NCBI GenBank assembly: GCA_958407085.1
Contig: CATYHY010000086.1
Coordinates: 1-6,163 of the forward strand
Source: an uncultured Collinsella sp.
GTDB lineage: Bacteria; Actinomycetota; Coriobacteriia; Coriobacteriales; Coriobacteriaceae
DNA length: 6,163 nucleotides
Direction: 5' to 3'
Position 1 is the stretch's first letter. The number at the start of each line of letters is the position of its first letter. Below, in pieces: positions 1 through 5,799 of the stretch. A program made the position numbers and the translations under genes. The notes beneath the pieces were generated by a model, which searched no databases, had not been told where the DNA came from, and saw nothing but the letters and a program-made list of their open reading frames with translations.

Positions 1-346
1 TTGCGGCAAATGCGGCGATGCCCATCCAATTGCTGAACTGGCAGCTCAGATAGGCACTCGTAATGCCGAGCACGGCAAGCAGCGGGCTCAGGCGGTAGCG
101 CGCGCACAAATAGATGACGAGCGGCAGATGCACGACGAGCGGATATACCTGGCGGGCGAAAAGCTCGCCGCCGACGGCATTGGCGATCGAAAAGGCAGCG
201 CCGGTCACGACGCCGACCAGCACCAGTTCAAGCGCATGACGCCGGTTGATCTCGACACCGCACAGCGCCGCCGAGGCAAAGACGCCAAAGAGCAGCGTCG
301 TGGCGTGGTGGATTGCCCAAAGGACCATTTCGACCGAGGAGACCAT
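1..346 (-). CDS. Membrane sensor domain, probable histidine kinase of the adjacent LytTR regulator (N-terminal part only)
   Basis: Only the first 115 codons are in the window; the gene runs off the left edge. Translation from the ATG at 346 begins MVSSVEMVLWAIHHATTLLF. It shows about four hydrophobic segments, near residues 8-30, 37-60, 66-82 and 86-104, separated by short charged turns (EINRRH, ARYRLSP). The ATG shares its A with the TGA stop of the response regulator gene, and a GGGAG site lies 6 bases upstream (353-357), so the two genes are translationally coupled. Multi-pass sensors of this kind next to LytTR regulators are usually AgrC-like GHKL histidine kinases. The DHp and ATPase parts are not visible, so the kinase call rests on context and topology. 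Another membrane protein is possible. The signal sensed cannot be told from this fragment. Confidence 0.72.
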   Translation of the reverse strand, partial: MVSSVEMVLWAIHHATTLLFGVFASAALCGVEINRRHALELVLVGVVTGAAFSIANAVGGELFARQVYPLVVHLPLVIYLCARYRLSPLLAVLGITSAYLSCQFSNWMGIAAFAA

Positions 347-1068
347 CAGTGTCTCCCACCCTCAAAGCGCACCGCAAAGTAGGCGTCTTGGAATCCCTGC
401 TTGCAGCTGCGCGAAAGCGGGATGCACGCGCCCGAGCGCATGACGATGTCCGTGCGGTCAAAGTGATCGATATTGCGCAGGTTGACCTGGTAGCTGCGGT
501 GGCATTTAAAGAAGACCGCGTTTTGCTCCAAGCGGTCCTCGACGCTGCGGAACGACTCGAGTGCCTCGATATCGCGTCCGTCGCGCAGGTGGAAGACCAC
601 GTGCTTGTTGCGCGCCTCGGCATATTCGATGTCGGACAGGCGCAGGGCGTGGTAGCCAAAGGAAGTTTTGATCACGAGCTCGTCGGTTGCCGCCGGGCGC
701 ATGCTCGAAAGCTCGTCGAGCAACTGCGCCAGGCGCTCGTAGGCCACGGGCTTGAGCAGATAATCGAAGGCGCGGACCTCGTAGGACTCCAGTGCAAACT
801 CGGGCGATGAGGTGAGGAACACCAGGCGCACGGCGGTATCGGCCTGGCGCAGTTCGCGCGCGGTGTCCATGCCGTTGACGAGCGGCATGATCATGTCGAG
901 CAGGATGATGTCGGCGCGCGACGCGGCATGGCGCGCCAGCGGGTCCTCGCCGCGCGTGACGAGCGCAACATCGACCGCCGTGCCCGTCTCGCTCGACCAA
1001 CGGTCGATCATCCGGTGCAGTCTATCTAGAAAAGCGACGTCGTCGTCGCAGGCAATAATCTTGAGCAT
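346..1068 (-). CDS. LytTR-family response regulator (receiver plus LytTR DNA-binding domain)
   Basis: A 240-residue two-domain response regulator, normal for the AgrA/LytR class. The receiver domain (about 1-120) has the acidic pocket D8-D10, the likely phosphoacceptor D58 in LLDMIMP, T86 in FLTSS, and the switch lysine K106 in LLKPV. A LytTR domain follows (about 133-235), with the typical IEYAEARNKHVVFHL and FFKCHRSYQVNLRNID stretches. Phosphorylated members bind direct repeats upstream of target genes and activate transcription. The start at 1068 is chosen because AAGGGGG (1075-1081) lies 6 bases upstream and the protein then begins directly with the receiver strand MLKIIACDDD. The frame is open 61 codons further upstream, but that extension matches no domain. 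The downstream partner is the overlapping membrane sensor gene. Target genes cannot be named from this window. Confidence 0.93.
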   Translation of the reverse strand: MLKIIACDDDVAFLDRLHRMIDRWSSETGTAVDVALVTRGEDPLARHAASRADIILLDMIMPLVNGMDTARELRQADTAVRLVFLTSSPEFALESYEVRAFDYLLKPVAYERLAQLLDELSSMRPAATDELVIKTSFGYHALRLSDIEYAEARNKHVVFHLRDGRDIEALESFRSVEDRLEQNAVFFKCHRSYQVNLRNIDHFDRTDIVMRSGACIPLSRSCKQGFQDAYFAVRFEGGRH

Positions 1069-1276
1069 TCTGAGCCCCCTTAGTAGTTCGATTTTGCCAC
1101 ATTGGGTGCGGACCGCTCGCGGAGGCGTGTCCCATTTGCGCCCCACGTCGCGCAACTCGCGCCGAGCGGTATTGCGGTGGCGAAAGATGCCTCCTGCGCT
1201 ATCGAGAGCTCGGCTATCCTCAGCTTGCCAGTTCGAAAATGGACCTGCCACATGATTGAATCTTTATTTCAACTTT
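1069..1276. other. Divergent intergenic region, leader side of the response regulator gene
   Basis: Apart from the AAGGGGG ribosome site of the response regulator (1075-1081), nothing firm is seen. Open frames cross it on both strands but have no ribosome site or recognisable domain. No convincing minus-strand promoter was found, so the start of the regulator transcript, and whether its leader is up to about 200 bases long, remain open. Confidence 0.4.
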
Positions 1277-1320
1277 ACACCTAGGTTTACAGCTGTCTTG
1301 TCAGCTGTAAACCTAGGTGT
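1277..1320. promoter_or_regulatory. Perfect 19-bp-arm palindrome, candidate NiaR operator of the nad operon
   Basis: The left arm ACACCTAGGTTTACAGCTG (1277-1295) is matched exactly by its reverse complement at 1302-1320, with a 6-base centre TCTTGT. It ends about 41 bases before the nadA start and encloses the -35 box of the predicted nadA promoter, so a bound repressor would block RNA polymerase. The operon's last gene encodes a NiaR-type repressor, which makes NiaR the obvious ligand. From memory, Firmicute NiaR sites have a TGTCTTGACA-like centre; here 1294-1303 reads TGTCTTGTCA. Binding is inferred. The two-component regulator gene lies on the other side, so its LytTR protein is a less likely alternative. 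As RNA the sequence would form a strong hairpin, but the predicted start of transcription lies downstream of it and there is no T tract. Confidence 0.75.
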
Positions 1321-1326
1321 CATACT
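1298..1326 (+). promoter_or_regulatory. Predicted sigma-70-type promoter of nadA-nadB-nadC-niaR
   Basis: TTGTCA (1298-1303, five of six matches to TTGACA) and CATACT (1321-1326, four of six to TATAAT) are separated by exactly 17 bases. Transcription would start near 1332-1335, leaving a leader of about 30 bases before nadA. The -35 box straddles the centre of the palindrome and the right palindrome arm fills most of the spacer, a layout typical of steric repression. Confidence 0.65.
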
Positions 1327-1361
1327 AAAGCCCCAAGATTCGCCAAAAGAGAGGGGCCTTG

Positions 1362-2387
1362 ATGGCACAGAGCGCGAACATGGATGCGTCGGAGCTTGCA
1401 CGCGATATCGCGGCCGGCCTGGCATCGGCAACGACGGCAACGGAGCGCGCGGCACTGGTGCCCGCAGAGCTCGTCGAGGCCATTCAGCAACTAAAAACCC
1501 AACGTGACGCGGTGATCCTGGCGCACTATTACGTGGCGCCCGAGGTCCAAGCCGTTGCCGATTACGTCGGCGATAGCTTCTACCTGGCAAAGCTCGCCAA
1601 AAGCCTGCCGCAGCAGACCATCGTGTTGTGCGGCGTGGAGTTTATGGGCGAGAGCGCCAAGCTGCTCAATCCCACTAAGACCGTGCTGCTGCCCGAGCCG
1701 GGTGCGGACTGTCCCATGGCGCACATGGTCAAGCGCGAGACGGTCGACGCGGCGCGCGCCGACTACGGCGACGACCTGGCTGTCGTCTGCTACGTCAACT
1801 CCACGGTCGAGATCAAGAGCTGGAGCGACGTGTGCGTCACCAGCTCCAACGCCGTCAAGATCGTGTCCGAGCTGCCGCAGCAGCATATCCTGTTCATTCC
1901 CGACCAAAACCTGGGCCGCTTCGTAGCCGAGCAGGTGCCACAAAAGCACGTCATCCTCAACAACGGCTACTGCCCGCGCCATCACATCATCACCGTCGAG
2001 CAGATCGTCGACGCGACGGAGGCCCACCCCGACGCGCTCGTGCTGGCGCACCCCGAGTGCAAGGCCGACGTCCTGGCCGAGGCCGACTACATCGGCTCCA
2101 CTGCCGGCATCATCAAGTATGCCGAGGAGTCGGACGCCAGCGAGTTCATCATCGTGACGGTCCGCGGCGTGCTCTACGAGCTCGAGCGCCGCTGCCAGGG
2201 CACTGGCAAGAAGTTCTACTTCCCCGCGGTGCAGCCCACCTGCGTCAACATGGATCTCATCACGCTCGAAAAGCTCGTGCGCTGCCTGGAGACGGGCGAG
2301 GGCGAGGTGCAGATCGGCGTGTCGGACGAGGCTGCCGACCAGGCCAAGCTCACGCTCGACCGTATGCTCGAGTACGCAGCGCGCTAG
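1362..2387 (+). CDS. nadA: Quinolinate synthase NadA
   Basis: Condenses iminoaspartate with dihydroxyacetone phosphate to give quinolinate, the second step of de novo NAD synthesis, in the cytoplasm on an oxygen-sensitive [4Fe-4S] cluster. The product is 341 residues, the usual length. Family motifs are clear: ILAHYYVAPEVQ near the N-terminus, CGVEFMGESAKLLNP, CYVNST, VTSSNAV, IPDQNLGRFV, AHPEC and GSTAGII. By alignment from memory with E. coli C113, C200 and C297, the cluster ligands are C117 (GADCPMAHM), C204 (NNGYCPRHH) and C294 (QPTCVNMD). C90 in CGVEFM is an additional cysteine where E. coli has alanine. The ATG at 1362 has GAGGGG (1351-1356) 5 bases upstream; a TTG one codon earlier is also open but less likely. 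The N-terminal 30 residues are a variable alanine-rich stretch. First gene of the nad operon, followed by nadB after 56 bases. Confidence 0.97.
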   Translation: MAQSANMDASELARDIAAGLASATTATERAALVPAELVEAIQQLKTQRDAVILAHYYVAPEVQAVADYVGDSFYLAKLAKSLPQQTIVLCGVEFMGESAKLLNPTKTVLLPEPGADCPMAHMVKRETVDAARADYGDDLAVVCYVNSTVEIKSWSDVCVTSSNAVKIVSELPQQHILFIPDQNLGRFVAEQVPQKHVILNNGYCPRHHIITVEQIVDATEAHPDALVLAHPECKADVLAEADYIGSTAGIIKYAEESDASEFIIVTVRGVLYELERRCQGTGKKFYFPAVQPTCVNMDLITLEKLVRCLETGEGEVQIGVSDEAADQAKLTLDRMLEYAAR

Positions 2388-2392
2388 AACAA

Positions 2393-2423
2393 TGTTGCAT
2401 GAGGGACGGTCCCTTATGTCACA
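2393..2423 (+). repeat. Hairpin element in the nadA-nadB spacer, REP-like
   Basis: A perfect 6-bp inverted repeat, AGGGAC (2402-2407) and GTCCCT (2409-2414), sits around a single G. Pairing extends outward to 2393 and 2423 with two G-U pairs and one mismatch, giving an imperfect 15-bp stem that fills over half of the 56-base spacer. It ends 4 bases before the nadB ribosome site. There is no T tract, so it is not a rho-independent terminator. The GGGAC-n-GTCCC core followed by TGTCACA resembles short dispersed palindromes I remember from Coriobacteria and Clostridia; that link is unverified. Confidence 0.55.
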
Positions 2424-2427
2424 TTAC

Positions 2428-2437
2428 AAGGGAGAGG
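2428..2437 (+). promoter_or_regulatory. Ribosome binding site that fixes the GTG start of nadB
   Basis: AAGGGAGAGG stands 6 bases before the GTG at 2444. An in-frame ATG exists upstream at 2399 and another downstream at 2468, but neither has a comparable site at this distance, so GTG is preferred. Confidence 0.8.
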
Positions 2438-2443
2438 ATTCCT

Positions 2444-3820
2444 GTGGAAACCAAGCAATACCCCGATATGGAGTGCGACGTCGTTATTGCCGGCTGCGGC
2501 GTGGCGGGTCTGTACGCGGCGCTCAACCTGCCGACGAGCACGCGCGTGATCATGCTCTCCAAGGGCGCGGTCGACGAGTGCGACTCGATGCTCGCGCAGG
2601 GCGGCATCTGCGTGCTGCCCGAGGGCACGGACTACGATGCCTTCTTTGAGGACACCATGCACGCCGGCCATTACGAGAACCGCCGCGAGAGCGTCGACAT
2701 CATGATCCGCTCGAGCCGCTCGGTCATCAACGACCTGCTAGCGATGGGCGTGGATTTTGAGCGCAAGGCCGATGGCAGTCTCGACTTTACCCGCGAGGGC
2801 GCGCACAGCCGTCCGCGCATTGCCTTCCATGCCGATATCACCGGCAAGGAGATTACGACCAAGCTGCTTCAGGCTGTCCGCAAGCTGGACAACGTGCAGA
2901 TTTTTGAGCACGTGGCCATGACCGACATCCTAACGGGCGAGCGTGACGGCGCCACGGTGTGCACCGGCGTCGTCGCCGTTCCCGTGGACGAGAACAGCTC
3001 GGTTCGTCCTGCCGACGAGCTGGCAAATGCCGCCGAGGGCGTGCATGCCGGCGAGCCGTTTAAGATTCATGCCCGCCACACGCTGTGGGCGACGGGCGGT
3101 ATCGGAGGCGTATACGACTATTCGACCAACTACCCGCAGCTCACGGGCGATGCCTGCTACATTGCTCAGGAGCATGGCATTAAGATGGAGCACCTGGACT
3201 ACGTGCAGATTCACCCCACAGGGCTGTTCTCGCCGCAGCCGGGCCGCACCTTCCTGATCAGCGAGAGCTGCCGCGGCGAGGGCGCGATTTTGCTCAACGC
3301 CGCTGGCGAGCGCTTTACCGACGAGCTTCAGCCGCGCGATGTGGTCGCCGCCGCCATTCGCGAGCAGATGAAGCAGGACGGCACCGAGCACGAGTGGCTG
3401 AGCTTTGCCCCCGTCGAGCGCGATGTGGTGACCGGGCACTTTGCCAACATTCGCGCACGTTGCCTGGAGGACGGCCGCGACATCTTGGACGAGCCCATTC
3501 CCGTTACGCCCACGCAGCACTACTTTATGGGCGGCGTGTGGGTCGACAAGGACGGCCGCACCTCGATGCCCGAGCTCTACGCCGCGGGCGAGACGGCCTG
3601 CAACGGCGTTCACGGCAAGAACCGCCTTGCATCAAACAGCCTGCTCGAGGCGCTGGTCTGGGGTCGTCGCGCCGCGTGGTATATGCGTACCGGCGAGTCA
3701 CTGGCCGTGGAGCAGGCAGGCGATCCCGCGCTCGATGGCCGTCATCGCGCCCTGGGCGCCGACACCCTGGCAATCGATGATTTGGCCCGTGCCGCCGGCA
3801 CGCAGGCCGTGGAGGAGTAG
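2444..3820 (+). CDS. nadB: L-aspartate oxidase NadB, compact form
   Basis: An FAD enzyme that oxidises L-aspartate to iminoaspartate, the first step of de novo NAD synthesis; in an anaerobe fumarate is the likely electron acceptor. The product is 458 residues from GTG. The N-terminal Rossmann motif is GCGVAG (residues 17-22), followed by MLAQGGI. Catalytic-site equivalents are H257 (IHPTGLF; E. coli H244), R298 (QPRDVV; E. coli R290) and H359 (THYF-type segment TQHYFMGG; E. coli H351). RGEGAILL and the FAD-contacting GKNRLASNSLLEALVWG complete the core. Two differences from the E. coli protein, judged by eye: about 17 extra residues before LWATGGIGG (around 170-210), and almost no C-terminal helical domain, with only some 55 residues after SNSLLE against about 150. 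The stop is a normal TAG 3 bases before nadC, so this looks like a natural short form and not a frameshift. Fumarate reductase flavoproteins are related, but the operon context decides for NadB. Confidence 0.95.
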   Translation: METKQYPDMECDVVIAGCGVAGLYAALNLPTSTRVIMLSKGAVDECDSMLAQGGICVLPEGTDYDAFFEDTMHAGHYENRRESVDIMIRSSRSVINDLLAMGVDFERKADGSLDFTREGAHSRPRIAFHADITGKEITTKLLQAVRKLDNVQIFEHVAMTDILTGERDGATVCTGVVAVPVDENSSVRPADELANAAEGVHAGEPFKIHARHTLWATGGIGGVYDYSTNYPQLTGDACYIAQEHGIKMEHLDYVQIHPTGLFSPQPGRTFLISESCRGEGAILLNAAGERFTDELQPRDVVAAAIREQMKQDGTEHEWLSFAPVERDVVTGHFANIRARCLEDGRDILDEPIPVTPTQHYFMGGVWVDKDGRTSMPELYAAGETACNGVHGKNRLASNSLLEALVWGRRAAWYMRTGESLAVEQAGDPALDGRHRALGADTLAIDDLARAAGTQAVEE

Positions 3821-3823
3821 ACC

Positions 3824-4684
3824 ATGAATCCCATTACCATGAAGCTCGTCGTCGATGATCTGATTCTGCAGGCCCTGCGCGAGGACATTACCTTTGAGGA
3901 CGTGAGCACGGCGAGCGTGTGCCCCACGGCGCGTCCCGCCACGGTGGAGCTTATCGCCAAGGCCGACGGCATTATCGCCGGCCTGGACGTATTCGCCCGC
4001 ACCTTTGAGCTGCTGGATCCGCAGAGCTCCGTGTTGTTCGATGTCTCGGATGGCGACGAGGTGCATGCCGGCGATCACGTGGGCCAGGTGCGCGGCGACG
4101 CGCGCGTGTTGCTTTCGGGCGAGCGCGTGGCGCTCAACTACCTGCAGCGCATGAGCGGCATCGCTACTTACACGCATCGGATGGCGGCTGCGCTCGAGGG
4201 CACCAAGACCGTGCTTGTCGACACGCGCAAGACCACACCGGGCATGCGTGTGTTTGAAAAGGCGGCAGTCGAGATCGGCGGTGGCAGCAACCACCGCTAT
4301 AACCTGTCGACGGCTGTCATGCTCAAGGACAACCACATCGATGCCGCCGGTGGCGTGGCACGCGCGATCGAGATGGCGCGCGCTCATGCGTCGTTTACCA
4401 CGACGGTCGAGATCGAGTGCGAGAACCTGGACATGGTGCGCGAGGCCGTGGAGGCCGGTGCCGATATCATCATGTTCGACAACATGACCCACGACGATAT
4501 GGCTGCCGCGATTGAGCTTATCGCCGGCCGTGCCAAGACCGAGTGTTCGGGCAACGTGGACGCCGGCAATATCCGCGCGCTCGCCGACCTGGGCGTTGAC
4601 TTTATTAGCTCGGGGGCGCTGACGCACTCTGCGCCGATTCTCGACCTCTCGCTCAAGCACCTGCGTCTGCTGGACGGTAAATAA
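3824..4684 (+). CDS. nadC: Nicotinate-nucleotide pyrophosphorylase (carboxylating), quinolinate phosphoribosyltransferase NadC
   Basis: Converts quinolinate and phosphoribosyl pyrophosphate to nicotinate mononucleotide, CO2 and pyrophosphate, feeding the common NAD pathway. The product is 286 residues, a normal length. An N-terminal sandwich domain (EDITFEDVST, about 20-29) leads to SGERVALNYLQRMSGIAT and the barrel. The quinolinate and PRPP site residues are visible as R135-K136 (DTRKTTPGMR), H157-R158 (GGGSNHRYN) and K168 (LKDNH). Further family motifs are VEIECENL, IMFDNM and ISSGALTHSAP. The phosphate-loop segment reads ECSGNV where many homologues have a GG pair; similar GN forms occur in other anaerobes as far as I recall. 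GGAGGAG (3811-3817), inside the end of nadB, lies 6 bases before the ATG, so the genes are tightly coupled. The stop overlaps the niaR start by one base. Confidence 0.97.
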   Translation: MNPITMKLVVDDLILQALREDITFEDVSTASVCPTARPATVELIAKADGIIAGLDVFARTFELLDPQSSVLFDVSDGDEVHAGDHVGQVRGDARVLLSGERVALNYLQRMSGIATYTHRMAAALEGTKTVLVDTRKTTPGMRVFEKAAVEIGGGSNHRYNLSTAVMLKDNHIDAAGGVARAIEMARAHASFTTTVEIECENLDMVREAVEAGADIIMFDNMTHDDMAAAIELIAGRAKTECSGNVDAGNIRALADLGVDFISSGALTHSAPILDLSLKHLRLLDGK

Positions 4685-5229
4685 TGGACGCCCGCGAGCG
4701 TCGCCGTGCCATCATGGGCGTGCTCGAGCGAGCCAAAGACCCCGTCTCCGGTAGTGCACTTGCTCGCGAGGTGGGTGTGAGCCGCCAAATTGTCGTGCAA
4801 GACATCGCCCTGCTGCGTGCCGATGGACACGATATCGTGGCGACCAATCGCGGCTACGTGCTGCAGGAGGCCCCCAGCAGCCCCGCCGTGCCCACGCGTC
4901 TTGTTAAGGTGCGCCACAGCGTGGAGCAGGCGGGCGACGAGCTTACGAGTATCGTCGACGCGGGTGGCGCCGTGCTCAACGTGATCGTCAACCATCGTGT
5001 GTACGGCAAGATCACGGCCGACCTGGACATTCGCAACCGCCGCGATGTCGAGCGCTATCTGCGCGATATCGAGAGCGGCAAGAGCTTTCCGCTGCTAACG
5101 GTGACCAGCGGCTACCACTTCCATCGCATCGCCGCGGAGGATGAGCATGGCCTCGACGAGATCGAGGCCATGCTCAAGGAGAAGGGCTATCTGGCAGACC
5201 TGATGCCCTACGAGGATGATTTGTCCTAG
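4684..5229 (+). CDS. niaR: NiaR-type transcriptional repressor of NAD synthesis (HTH plus 3H domain)
   Basis: Niacin-responsive repressor of the NiaR (YrxA) family, 181 residues, the normal family length. The N-terminal winged helix-turn-helix (about 5-60) contains SGSALAREVGVSRQIVVQDI and ends in the wing NRGYVL. The C-terminal 3H domain (about 72-178) keeps the metal- and ligand-binding residues: H78 (VRHSVEQAGDEL), E86, H145 and H147 (SGYHFHRI), matching as I recall the metal site H79, E87, H146 and H148 of the Thermotoga maritima protein. H104 (VNHRVYG) is also present. The ATG overlaps the nadC stop as TAATG and has only a weak ribosome site, so translation probably depends on ribosomes arriving from nadC. 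As the last gene of the operon it probably represses, it would be autoregulated through the palindrome upstream of nadA. Confidence 0.95.
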   Translation: MDARERRRAIMGVLERAKDPVSGSALAREVGVSRQIVVQDIALLRADGHDIVATNRGYVLQEAPSSPAVPTRLVKVRHSVEQAGDELTSIVDAGGAVLNVIVNHRVYGKITADLDIRNRRDVERYLRDIESGKSFPLLTVTSGYHFHRIAAEDEHGLDEIEAMLKEKGYLADLMPYEDDLS

Positions 5230-5247
5230 CCCGACACCGTCTTTATA

Positions 5248-5314
5248 AGTTGCGGTGAAATAGTTCCTACAATCGGCATCTAAGCAATGAGCCAGGAACT
5301 ATTCCACCGCAACT
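5248..5314. repeat. Long inverted repeat, 21-bp arms, downstream of niaR
   Basis: Arms at 5248-5268 and 5294-5314 are reverse complements at 20 of 21 positions, separated by 25 bases. The left arm begins AGTTGCGGTGAAATAG and the right arm ends CACCGCAACT. It starts 18 bases after the niaR stop and lies before the terminator, so it is transcribed at the end of the operon RNA. There is no adjacent T tract and no coding potential. The near-perfect arms suggest a small non-autonomous repeat (MITE- or REP-like). I remember similar GTTGCGGTGGAATAGTTC-type sequences as dispersed intergenic elements in Collinsella-like genomes, but cannot confirm this here. Confidence 0.7.
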
Positions 5315-5326
5315 GCCCACACATGC

Positions 5327-5366
5327 AAAAGGAGGCCTCCGCGGCGATGCGGAAGCCTCCTTTTTT
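5327..5366. terminator. Bidirectional rho-independent terminator between niaR and the ferredoxin gene
   Basis: A 16-base arm starting AAAAGGAGGC (5327-5342) pairs with 5349-5364 around the loop GGCGAT, with one C-A mismatch. On the plus strand the stem runs into six T (5361-5366). On the minus strand the AAAA at 5327-5330 supplies a shorter U run. It lies between two convergent genes and can end both the nad operon and the ferredoxin transcript. Confidence 0.88.
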
Positions 5367-5405
5367 GTGCACGGTGTACTTTTGAGTGTGCAAGTGGGGG
5401 AGTTG

Positions 5406-5591
5406 TTACTCCTCGACGATCTCGGTGATCGCGCCAGCGGGGCAAGCGTCCTGGCAAGCGCCACAGGCGACGCAGGAATCCTCGTCAGCGACGGTAGCGA
5501 CGTCCTGGAGCTCCAGAACGCCAGCGGGGCAGGAGTCGACGCAAACGCCACAAGCGATGCACTCGTCGGCATCAATTACGGGATGAGCCAT
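5406..5591 (-). CDS. Small 2[4Fe-4S] ferredoxin, clostridial type
   Basis: A 61-residue soluble low-potential electron carrier. Two ferredoxin repeats are present: C11, C14, C17, C21 followed by P22, and C40, C43, C46, C50 followed by P51. In each, three cysteines are spaced C-x2-C-x2-C and the fourth follows after three residues; the first three of one repeat and the last of the other normally ligate each cluster. The protein is strongly acidic, with 13 Asp or Glu and no Lys or Arg. Length and spacing are typical of ferredoxins serving pyruvate:ferredoxin oxidoreductase and hydrogenases in anaerobes. The ATG at 5591 has AGAGAGG about 8 bases upstream. The gene is monocistronic in the window, with its own promoter and a shared terminator. 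It is convergent to the nad operon, so a role in NAD synthesis is not implied. The redox partner is unknown. Confidence 0.95.
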   Translation of the reverse strand: MAHPVIDADECIACGVCVDSCPAGVLELQDVATVADEDSCVACGACQDACPAGAITEIVEE

Positions 5592-5652
5592 GGTAGTTTC
5601 CTCTCTGTTGACCGACGCTACAGGCGATGCGCGCCGGTTTGATTCGGGCAAA

Positions 5653-5680
5653 AACATACCACGGGAGCGACCGTTTGCAA
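5653..5680 (-). promoter_or_regulatory. Predicted extended -10 promoter of the ferredoxin gene
   Basis: Read on the minus strand, TTGCAA (5680-5675) and TATGTT (5658-5653) are 16 bases apart, and the -10 box is preceded by TGG, giving a TGn extension. Transcription would start near 5646, with a leader of about 55 bases before the ATG at 5591. Box matches are only four of six each, so this is a moderate prediction. Confidence 0.5.
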
Positions 5681-5799
5681 TACCCTCTGACCGGCATCTT
5701 CATACCGTTCGCCGAGTATGCCAAGGTTTACTAAAAAACACGCAGGTGGGGCCGTTGAGCTGCGTAAATGTTAGCTAAAGGTGACTTGAAATATAGGGC

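Noticed and set aside
1069..1251. A 61-codon N-terminal extension of the response regulator
   Set aside because: The extension has no domain or ribosome site, while the start at 1068 has AAGGGGG 6 bases upstream and begins exactly at the receiver fold.
1832..2443. Upstream in-frame extension of nadB through the end of nadA
   Set aside because: The extension is arginine- and histidine-rich out-of-frame reading of nadA. The GTG at 2444 has a strong ribosome site and the protein then starts at the FAD fold.
3698..4660. 320-codon minus-strand frame opposite nadC
   Set aside because: It is a mirror frame of a clear nadC gene in GC-rich DNA, with no recognisable domain or ribosome site.
5367..5642. 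Plus-strand frame opposite the ferredoxin gene
   Set aside because: It overlaps the terminator and reads antisense to a clear eight-cysteine ferredoxin.
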